This document shows, one piece after another, positions 1-6,373 of a stretch of DNA of 21,001 nucleotides. The DNA lies in IMG/VR virus record IMGVR_UViG_3300025133_000717, positions 1 to 21,001 of that record; one strand, 5' to 3'. Within the stretch, counting starts at the first letter, position 1. Every line of letters begins with the position of its first letter. The translations under genes were made by a program, and so were the position numbers. Source of the DNA: a virus. The notes under the pieces were generated by a model, which had not been told where the DNA came from, searched no databases, and saw only the letters and a program-made list of their open reading frames with translations.

Positions 1-344
1 ACTCCCTTATCTTCCTCTCCTCTTACGAGAACAGGTGCGAAGAAACGCTGACGGGCACAAAGCTTTTTAGCGAGCTTGATGCTCTCATCTGTCTTTTCAC
101 GCCAGAGAGCGCGGACGAAATCGTCAAGAGGATCATCCTCTAAGAAATTCTTCTTCGGGCTTAGAAAACCCGCGTTGTTGCCGAGGTTGTAGTGGAACCA
201 AAAATCCTTGAACGGATCGCCGTCCTTGGTTGGTACGATACGAATGGTAGATTCGCCCTCTGGTGGTTTCCAGAAGCCGGCTTTACCGCCTCTATTTTTT
301 ACTGCTTCGAGCTTTGCTCGCATTTTTGCTAAGTCTATAGCCAT
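1..344 (-). CDS. gp32: ssDNA-binding protein, T4 gp32-like (partial, N-terminal 114 residues)
   Basis: Partial gene whose 3' part lies beyond position 1. The reading frame opens at ATG 344 after a ribosome-binding site (AAAGGAA) about 8 nt upstream. The N-terminus is basic (residues 5-22), as in gp32 proteins, where this part mediates cooperative binding. It is followed by FWKPPEGESTIRIVPTKDGD (24-43) and by RQRFFAPVLVRGEEDKG (98-114), which match the OB-fold core of T4-like gp32 proteins. Known family role: coats single-stranded DNA during replication, recombination and repair, and represses its own translation. In T4 the core binds zinc through a His and three Cys. Here the corresponding stretch NFLEDDPLDDFV (66-77) has no CxxC pair, so zinc binding is probably lost. 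The last gene of the window in transcription order, it follows the tubulin-like gene by 77 nt. Confidence 0.88.
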   Translation of the reverse strand, partial: MAIDLAKMRAKLEAVKNRGGKAGFWKPPEGESTIRIVPTKDGDPFKDFWFHYNLGNNAGFLSPKKNFLEDDPLDDFVRALWREKTDESIKLAKKLCARQRFFAPVLVRGEEDKG

Positions 345-362
345 GTTGTTTTTCCTTTTTGT

Positions 363-399
363 TTTGGGTTAAAGTCATAACAGCAAATATTCTGTTATG
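363..399 (-). promoter_or_regulatory. Stem-loop in the gp32 mRNA leader, possible pseudoknot
   Basis: A perfect 8-bp inverted repeat, CATAACAG (399-392) and CTGTTATG (383-376) read on the minus strand, encloses the AU-rich loop AATATTTG. The loop's TTTG can pair with CAAA at 366-363, just downstream, which would form an H-type pseudoknot. The stretch from there to the start codon is A-rich and looks unstructured. T4 gene 32 is known to be autoregulated through a leader pseudoknot and an unstructured binding tract. That this is an analogue is inference. It is not a convincing intrinsic terminator for the gene upstream, because no U tract follows. Confidence 0.5.
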
Positions 400-421
400 C
401 TGGTTGGTTTTATCAATTATC

Positions 422-1249
422 CTATTGGATAATAGAAGTGTAGTTGAGTATGTAACAGTAATCCTGTTGGTAGTTTGTCGGGAATACTCCGAAAGATACT
501 TTCAAATCTTCTGTCTCAGATTGCTCCTTGATGGTTGAAACGATTTTCTCTCTCAAGTCTCCCTCAGTCTTTAGTCTTTCCTCATTGATACTATAAATAT
601 AACACTTTTCCTTGGTTCTGTCAAGGGAAAAAAACGATTTTTCTTCATTTCCTTCGATGTCTGAAATGCCGAATGTTGCTATTCGGCTTGCTTCTGTTGG
701 ATCCTCTATCTTGCCCATAACTGGGTCTGAATTCTTAAAAACATTTATCATGTGAATTGTTGAAACAAGCAATTCGTTTATCTTACTATTATAACCTATT
801 ATTGGAACATTGCCAAGTATATTTTCTAAATTTGTGTTCGAAACGAGATAAAGCATCCTGAGAAGCCCAGAACGAGCGTATTGCTGTAGAATGCCGTATG
901 TTGCTTTCTCGTGTAGTGTCTTGTTTTTTGAGAGAAGAGAAGTGTCCGGCCTTATGTAAAGCACACTTAGCTCGCATTTATCCTTTATTTGCTCCATTAT
1001 TCTCAGGCACATCGCAGAAATGTGTCCCGAACCGCCAACTATAAAGAGTGTTTCGCCCTTAATTCCTCTAAAGAAAGTCTTCATTGAAGGGGTGTTTTTC
1101 TCGTATTCTTCGGGGCCCTGTTGGGGCTTGACATCATAGCATCTTTTGCCTTCTAAGCCGACATCGATCTTGTAAGTCTTGTATTGAGGGTACTCTGAAA
1201 GCATGTCTGCGATGTTGCATCCTGCTTGCCCTAAGCCGACTATATTCAA
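422..1249 (-). CDS. FtsZ/tubulin-superfamily GTPase-like protein, compact phage form
   Basis: Predicted cytoskeletal GTPase of 275 aa. The N-terminus MNIVGLGQAGCNIADML (1-17) matches strand 1 and the T1 nucleotide loop of FtsZ and especially archaeal CetZ (GxGQAG). VGGSGHISA (71-79) sits where the GGGTGSG phosphate loop (T4) belongs. A helix at about 156-170 is followed by a loop with D183 and E186, placed like the catalytic NxDxxD of the T7 loop. Residues 215-272 show the alternation expected of a short C-terminal FtsZ subdomain, ending SFGVF(x)nYILNYTS. At 275 aa it is shorter than FtsZ or PhuZ (just over 300) and has no polymer-regulating tail. The start is TTG at 1249 with AGAGG 6 nt upstream; an in-frame stop lies five codons before it. 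Gene follows the 850-aa gene by 38 nt. Possible roles are positioning of phage DNA, as for PhuZ/TubZ, or interference with host FtsZ. Fold assignment is fairly sure, function is open. Confidence 0.72.
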   Translation of the reverse strand: MNIVGLGQAGCNIADMLSEYPQYKTYKIDVGLEGKRCYDVKPQQGPEEYEKNTPSMKTFFRGIKGETLFIVGGSGHISAMCLRIMEQIKDKCELSVLYIRPDTSLLSKNKTLHEKATYGILQQYARSGLLRMLYLVSNTNLENILGNVPIIGYNSKINELLVSTIHMINVFKNSDPVMGKIEDPTEASRIATFGISDIEGNEEKSFFSLDRTKEKCYIYSINEERLKTEGDLREKIVSTIKEQSETEDLKVSFGVFPTNYQQDYCYILNYTSIIQ

Positions 1250-1287
1250 TTTTACCTCTGTTTATCTTTAATTGTTGCGAGCCGGTG

Positions 1288-3840
1288 CTATTGACCGTCG
1301 TCGGAGACATCCTTGCTTTTCGGGGGAGGATCTTCCTGTTCTACTTCGATGTCTAGGCTTTTCGCCGCTTTGTCGGCCATGGCCGCTAGTTCTTGAGCAA
1401 GTTCGGTTGCAACTTGTCTTTCAAGGTCCAGTTTGTTCCCGTCACTTTTGGGGAGAATGACCCCAATGTCCTCGTCCTTGTCATTACTGACATCTCTTTC
1501 CTGGTTGGTTTTAATCGTAGGTAAATCCGTACCAACGATAGCTTTCTGGATAGCCTTGACGGACGCTTCGCCGGCCGCTATCTCGTCCTTGGATGTCTGG
1601 TTGGCGGCGCCGGCGGAATAGATGAGGGTGGCCGGTAAGAAGCGCTTAATAATATATTTGGCGACACCCCCCCAGAAAATCCCCTTATTTTTGCCATAAA
1701 GCGCATTTTTCCAGTTTGCGACGCTGTGGGTTCTCGATGGGTTGGGCGCCCATCTTTCGTCGAAATAATCTTTAACTATTTTCTTTATGGGGGGGCGCTT
1801 TGGTGTCGGCATGGATGTCACATTACGCGGGAAAATCGGGTTGGTCAAGCTTGGGGCAACATCTGGTCTGGCGAAGTAACCACCCCAGGATCCTCCTGAA
1901 AGCGGATTCATATCATCGGCAAGCTTGAGACTTTTGAGCGCGTCCGATGCATCAACAGGCACTACGAATCTAGCGCGTTGGGCGCGGTCTTGCAAAGCCA
2001 TGAAATATTTCTCATTTTTTATAAGCGCGTCTTCGACATCATCAATGCTTCTTCCGGCGACGCCGGCGGCGTTAGGCTCTAGGCCTTTTCTTATGGTTCT
2101 CTGAGCTGCGAGAAATTCTTGGGCCAAAGCGAGATCTAAATGAAAAGGTGCGCGGTCGATGCCATGGACGGAGCTTGGGATCACCTGTATCGCGTCATCG
2201 AGGAATGTACGGGGTACGCCGGCCATTGTGCTGTACGCTATGTGAATCTCAACCTCGGCCGCGGTTTGTGGGCCTGCTTTAACTTGTGCCGGAGTCAATC
2301 TGGACGCCGCTTCGTACACCTCGGGCGCTATGTTCTCCACCGAGTTAAAAGCGCCTTTAGCTCCGCCGACGGTTATGACATCATCAACAGTTTTGGTGGC
2401 TGCTTCGGTCGTGGTACCGCCTATGCGACTGAGGGCCCTCAACCAGTTGCCCTCTTGCAATAAGTCTAAGTCTTCTGTGAACATACTATCGAGAAAGGCA
2501 TCCAACTCTTCCTCGTCGGCTGCAATTGCAACTTCCTGTTCGAACAGCCTCCATCCTTCCATTATAAGTTTCATATTAGTGTTTTTATTGTCCATTTTGT
2601 TTTCCTTCAACTGATTAAGCTTGAGTAATTCGTCATCTGTTTTTGTAGGTTCTATTTTGTTTATCTCTGTCGGTTCAATGTCAGTTGTCGTGGTTTCCTG
2701 TGCCTGCGTCGTGGGCGCAAACAGAATGGAATCTTCATAGCCAACATTCCCGAACTCATCAACTTCTGCGTCGGGAGAAAAGGGAATCGGTGGCAGTTTC
2801 TCTGCCGCCGGCTCGGCGACAGGTTCGGGGAGGAACCAGGGTAACTCCGAAGATTCCGAGTCGGTGGTGTCGGTGGTGTCGGTGGTGTCTACGCCGGCGT
2901 CTTCTGCTGCGGCTTTTATTTCGGCTACCGTATTTTGGAATTCCTCGTTTTCCTTTACCATTTCTGCTACAAGGTCCGCCCCCTCTTCCAAGTTTTTTCT
3001 TGAAAGGTTTTCCTCCCAAGCAGCCCCCGATGCTTCGGCGATTCTTTTATCGTTGAACATTTGGGCAAACAGGACGACAGTATCCGCCAATTGAATCCGG
3101 TTCGCCCATTTGGTTGATTTCTCGGCCATGCCACCGGCCTTCGCCGCCTGCAGCGTCTGAAAGGTTTTCATAATTTTATCATGCCTTTTAAATGCGCTCA
3201 TGGTGTTGGCCGCTCTAGACGCTATGGTTCCTGCCTTGAAGTAGCCTGCCGCGGTTGAGGTGGCCATCTCGCCGAATGGCCCATCTGCCGGCACAAACGC
3301 AAGAATTCCGGAGAACGTCATCAGTGCGGCGTAGGCCCAGTCCGCTGGTCGTGCTGGATCAAAAAGAACATGGGACCACTTGGCATCCAGCATGTCCTGT
3401 ATTTCATCGACACTCCTTATCATGCCTCTGTGTTGATCAAGAATCCACTGATCCGGATCTTCGCCAGTCTTCTCCCAGTGCTTATTTGCATCTTCAATTT
3501 GTTTTTCATACACAGCGCGCATTGGATCGCTTTTAGCAATCATATAACCAAATTTGCGAGATGGCGTTTGACCTGGTGCATGGGGAGGATTCCAACCAGT
3601 CTTAAGTGCGGCGCCGACATCGACAGCTATATCCCTTATTCCCTCAACGGCGCCTAGTACTTTGTCGAATGCTGCGCTTTGCCCGGCTGTAGCTGCCGGC
3701 AGTTCTTGGACAGTCCACATCGTCTGATCTGGGATCATTTCAACCAATATTTGATTTTCAGAATTCTTAGTGCGCTGCTCGCTCAAGACCTCTTTCTCGT
3801 ATCCTCTCCAGTTCTCCATTAACTTTTTCATATCGCTCAT
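1288..3840 (-). CDS. Double-unit structural/internal virion protein candidate (850 aa)
   Basis: Not assigned to a named family. It looks like two proteins joined head to tail. The motif MKKLMENWRGYEKEV (4-18) recurs as MKLIMEGWRLFEQEV (423-437), with 9 of 15 residues identical. In T4, short N-terminal signals beginning MKTYQEF direct internal proteins into the prohead and are cut by the gp21 protease at (L/I)xE sites. Both copies here offer such sites (LME, LSE, LFE), so a head-internal role is a reasonable inference. Other features: a hydrophobic segment near 167-185, an acidic Thr/Pro/Glu-rich linker (about 300-410) with a DTT repeat, a second hydrophobic stretch near 740-765, and an acidic tail. 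Start ATG 3840 follows AGGAG. A good internal ribosome-binding site precedes Met416, so a separate 435-aa product is possible. Confidence 0.6.
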   Translation of the reverse strand: MSDMKKLMENWRGYEKEVLSEQRTKNSENQILVEMIPDQTMWTVQELPAATAGQSAAFDKVLGAVEGIRDIAVDVGAALKTGWNPPHAPGQTPSRKFGYMIAKSDPMRAVYEKQIEDANKHWEKTGEDPDQWILDQHRGMIRSVDEIQDMLDAKWSHVLFDPARPADWAYAALMTFSGILAFVPADGPFGEMATSTAAGYFKAGTIASRAANTMSAFKRHDKIMKTFQTLQAAKAGGMAEKSTKWANRIQLADTVVLFAQMFNDKRIAEASGAAWEENLSRKNLEEGADLVAEMVKENEEFQNTVAEIKAAAEDAGVDTTDTTDTTDSESSELPWFLPEPVAEPAAEKLPPIPFSPDAEVDEFGNVGYEDSILFAPTTQAQETTTTDIEPTEINKIEPTKTDDELLKLNQLKENKMDNKNTNMKLIMEGWRLFEQEVAIAADEEELDAFLDSMFTEDLDLLQEGNWLRALSRIGGTTTEAATKTVDDVITVGGAKGAFNSVENIAPEVYEAASRLTPAQVKAGPQTAAEVEIHIAYSTMAGVPRTFLDDAIQVIPSSVHGIDRAPFHLDLALAQEFLAAQRTIRKGLEPNAAGVAGRSIDDVEDALIKNEKYFMALQDRAQRARFVVPVDASDALKSLKLADDMNPLSGGSWGGYFARPDVAPSLTNPIFPRNVTSMPTPKRPPIKKIVKDYFDERWAPNPSRTHSVANWKNALYGKNKGIFWGGVAKYIIKRFLPATLIYSAGAANQTSKDEIAAGEASVKAIQKAIVGTDLPTIKTNQERDVSNDKDEDIGVILPKSDGNKLDLERQVATELAQELAAMADKAAKSLDIEVEQEDPPPKSKDVSDDGQ
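2593..2607 (-). promoter_or_regulatory. Internal ribosome-binding site and start codon inside the 850-aa gene
   Basis: On the minus strand AAGGAA (2607-2602) is followed after 6 nt by ATG (2595-2593), in frame with the surrounding gene (Met416). Seven residues later comes the second copy of the MKxxMExWR motif. The site would yield a 435-aa protein covering 1288-2595. It suggests that the gene was once two genes, or still makes two products. Confidence 0.5.
2861..2887 (-). repeat. Three tandem 9-bp repeats encoding Asp-Thr-Thr
   Basis: Three exact copies of TCGGTGGTG (plus-strand reading) lie in the linker of the 850-aa gene and encode a DTT-DTT-DTT run between its two units. Such in-frame short repeats expand and contract by slippage and mark a flexible, unconstrained linker. 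Confidence 0.85.
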
Positions 3841-3865
3841 TTTTTTAAGAGTCTCCTGTTTCTAT

Positions 3866-3874
3866 ATAAATAGT
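3866..3874 (-). promoter_or_regulatory. Shared intergenic motif ACTATTTAT, late-promoter candidate
   Basis: Reads ACTATTTATATAG on the coding strand, directly after the polymerase stop codon and 25 nt before ATG 3840. One of five identical 9-mers in the window, all intergenic and in the same orientation. Likely starts the unit of the 850-aa gene, the tubulin-like gene and gp32. The complementary strand reads TATAAATA, the T4 late-promoter box. Confidence 0.55.
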
Positions 3875-5068
3875 TTACTCTTTCGTTAGTGACTTCAAAT
3901 CGCCGAAACTATCCCCGAAAGAAGCATTTACCTTGAATAAGCCAAGTTCGGTGTCAGCGAACAGCCCCAATAACTTCGGCATCAAGTTTGTCTCATCTTT
4001 CGGGATGTCGATGACAACTGAGTCGTGAACCGTGAAAGCGATGAAACTCTTATAGTCCTTGAGGAACTCATCGATCTTGATCGCCTGTCTCAGCACCATC
4101 TCTGCTGTCGTGCCCTGTATAAGATAGGATAGCGAATGATGGCGATCTGCTGGCATCATGTTGCCAAACGGCGTAGTTACCTGCCCATCCTTAAAGTGAC
4201 CTTTTCTCACATCGTCCCTCTTATAGATCTGCTCCAATTTATCGTTTTTCTTCTTCTCGTCGTAAAGCCAAGAAAAGAAGGCTTTTTTAGCGTCCTCACG
4301 CGTCTCTACGCCCTCACCCATACCTTGGGCCAAGTTCCACGCGTGGATGTCTTCTAGGGGCTGTTTTGCCCCTGCTAAAGCCAATAGTGTACGAATCTCT
4401 GCGGCGTTGAAGTCGAGTTCGAGGAAATAGTCGTTATTTGGCTTCACGACAGAGCGGAATTCCTTGTTCATCGTCATAATGGGAAAACTGCTCTTTTTTG
4501 TCGTTAAACGCCCTGTTTTGGTGCCGAATAGGTTATAACGGACGAAATTTGGTAGGTTTTGTGCCTTTTCTCGGAATCTGCGTGTCTTTTCGCGGTGCAT
4601 TGACGAATTTAGGCCAGAAAGGTTGATTTTTAGCCTATTATGACTGATCTTGGTGAGCAATTTCGTCATTTTCAGCAAATAATCATAGTTTTTTGGTTTC
4701 TCGTAGGTGTCTAGGACGTGCTTTGTGATTTTTGTCCTTAATTCACAGTATTTCGCCAGAAAACGAGGTGGAACAAGGTCAAAAAAGCAGTTTTCGTCGA
4801 GATTTACCTGCCCAAGCATAAAGGAGCGGTAAAATGCCTTCATCTTCTCATTGCACTCATCCCAGTCATCCCTCAAGTTGTCTGGGCAGACTTGATCAGG
4901 AGTCTTGCCTTCGCAATAGAGAGATGCATACTCTATTTCCCTGTCTTCCAAATAAGGGACTGGTGCCCAGCAGGCAGTTAGGCCATCAGGAAGGTCGTCG
5001 AAGGATAGTTTGCCTTCTGCATATATGCCGACACATTCGTTTTTGTCGTCTAGTGTTTGGAATATCAA
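3875..5068 (-). CDS. Family-A DNA polymerase, polymerase domain only
   Basis: Template-directed DNA polymerase related to the C-terminal part of Pol I and T7 gp5. Visible motifs in order: FGTKTGRLTT (181-190, primer/template-contacting TGR), motif A FLELDFNAAEIR (215-226) with catalytic Asp219, motif B (O helix) REDAKKAFFSWLYD (257-270) with Arg257, Lys261, Phe265 and Tyr269 in the Klenow spacing R754/K758/F762/Y766, and motif C TVHDSVVID (346-354) with catalytic Asp349. Ser replaces the usual Glu after HD. At 397 aa there is no room for a 3'-5' exonuclease, and the N-terminal 100 residues show none of its motifs, so proofreading must come from another protein or be absent. Start is probably TTG 5068 (in-frame stop two codons upstream; only a weak ribosome-binding site). 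T4 itself uses a family-B enzyme. Lies last in the baseplate gene block, 9 nt after the 431-aa gene. Confidence 0.9.
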   Translation of the reverse strand: MIFQTLDDKNECVGIYAEGKLSFDDLPDGLTACWAPVPYLEDREIEYASLYCEGKTPDQVCPDNLRDDWDECNEKMKAFYRSFMLGQVNLDENCFFDLVPPRFLAKYCELRTKITKHVLDTYEKPKNYDYLLKMTKLLTKISHNRLKINLSGLNSSMHREKTRRFREKAQNLPNFVRYNLFGTKTGRLTTKKSSFPIMTMNKEFRSVVKPNNDYFLELDFNAAEIRTLLALAGAKQPLEDIHAWNLAQGMGEGVETREDAKKAFFSWLYDEKKKNDKLEQIYKRDDVRKGHFKDGQVTTPFGNMMPADRHHSLSYLIQGTTAEMVLRQAIKIDEFLKDYKSFIAFTVHDSVVIDIPKDETNLMPKLLGLFADTELGLFKVNASFGDSFGDLKSLTKE

Positions 5069-5077
5069 GTTTCACTC

Positions 5078-6373
5078 TTAGTAAATTAACTTATTTAAGC
5101 TGCGCGCCAAAGATTGCGCGTCTTTTTTGGACGACTCCGCTGTTTCCTTCCCTTTTAGCTTAGAGGCCTTGTGAGTCAAAGAACCCTCAGAAGGAATAAT
5201 CGGCGTCATCCTTTTCTTAATATATCCCGTTGCTCTCGATCTGTCAAACGAATATTCCAAATCTGATGCATTATTTGCCATTTTTCTTATTTCTGAATCG
5301 CTATATCCCAAGCCAAGTTCTATGTTTTTGACTGTTAAGAATTTTTCATACCAAAAATCATTTCCTATCCTAGAATCTATATTCTCAAAAGGCTCTTCGA
5401 CCCTGTTTTTCATTGTTAGCGTGGTACCGGCTTCTGAACTGGTATTGTGCCCATACACTGCAGTATTTTTGCGCACGAAGAGGTTGTAGACCCACGCCAT
5501 CATCTTCTTGAATTCTTCTAGCTCGTCATATGTGTCTTGGATCTCGATAAAATAATTATCCAGTATATCGTCGGCCGTGGAGACCCCCGGTGATCGGGCG
5601 GATGCATACTTTAACATCTGCTCCGAGGCCATGTCTGCCACAAGACGCCATGGCGCGTTCTTATCAATTGCAAACCCACTGTTTGCAGCAAAAATCCTAT
5701 ATGTTTGAAAATTTTTATCATTCATGAACTTACTTTTGTCACTATCAGTGGCATGACTAAGATCTGCCACTTCCAGACACAATCCACTAGTCATGACGCT
5801 GGATCGTTTGCTTATAGCATATGATGAGCGGGTGACAGAAGAATATTCTAAAAACTTCACAAAAAACTCCATAAAGAACGGAGCGAATTCATCAAAAGAG
5901 AAGATGTTGTCTGCAGCTTTCTTTACTGTCTTACAGTAAGCAAGGAAGCGCGCAGCAACTTCGTTGACGGTGGAGCTATACTGCCTAGTGCTATAAGACA
6001 AGCCAATTGTTGGCACTAATTTCGACAAATACTCACTATCCTCCGAGATAGAACCGGCTAGCCGAGCCTTTTCGTATTCAAAGGTCATGTTTTTAAAAGC
6101 ATCAACAACAAAATCCAAAGCCTTAATTGACTTGCCGGAGTTGGTCCCTAGGAAGCTCTCCATCAATTCTAGCTTTGGCGTGATAACCAATATCTCTCCT
6201 GATTGCTCGCGGATCCGGCCATAGAATAAATTTTCAAGAAACCAAAAATTCTTTGTTGATGCTGGGTTTACATTTACCTTCCCATCTTCAGAAAAAGCAT
6301 ATCCGCTATATAGCGAACGATGCCTAAAAGTGTCTTTAGCTGATAATTTATTATTTCCCTTAAAACCTGACAA
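5078..6373 (-). CDS. Unrecognised protein of the baseplate gene cluster (431 aa)
   Basis: I do not recognise the family with certainty. The frame starts at TTG 6373, which directly abuts the TAA of the hub-like gene (6376-6374). AAAGGAAG lies about 8 nt upstream, so the two are translationally coupled. The N-terminus contains a run rich in aromatic residues, NFWFLENLFYGRIREQSG (42-59). Residues 85-100 and 140-180 look helical, and the C-terminal 40 residues are Lys/Ser-rich and probably disordered. There is no signal peptide and no clear membrane segment. Position behind the baseplate genes and co-translation with the hub candidate suggest a virion or tail-assembly protein. That is inference from context only. 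Confidence 0.75.
   Translation of the reverse strand: MSGFKGNNKLSAKDTFRHRSLYSGYAFSEDGKVNVNPASTKNFWFLENLFYGRIREQSGEILVITPKLELMESFLGTNSGKSIKALDFVVDAFKNMTFEYEKARLAGSISEDSEYLSKLVPTIGLSYSTRQYSSTVNEVAARFLAYCKTVKKAADNIFSFDEFAPFFMEFFVKFLEYSSVTRSSYAISKRSSVMTSGLCLEVADLSHATDSDKSKFMNDKNFQTYRIFAANSGFAIDKNAPWRLVADMASEQMLKYASARSPGVSTADDILDNYFIEIQDTYDELEEFKKMMAWVYNLFVRKNTAVYGHNTSSEAGTTLTMKNRVEEPFENIDSRIGNDFWYEKFLTVKNIELGLGYSDSEIRKMANNASDLEYSFDRSRATGYIKKRMTPIIPSEGSLTHKASKLKGKETAESSKKDAQSLARSLNKLIY

Noticed and set aside
376-399. Intrinsic terminator after the tubulin-like gene
   Set aside because: The stem is AT-rich and no U run follows; a leader structure for gp32 fits better.
2685-3094. Overlapping open frames on both strands opposite the linker of the 850-aa gene, with Arg-rich or Val/Ser repeats
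   Set aside because: They are products of the 9-bp repeat and GC-rich linker read in other frames; the 850-aa frame has the start site and the duplicated motif.
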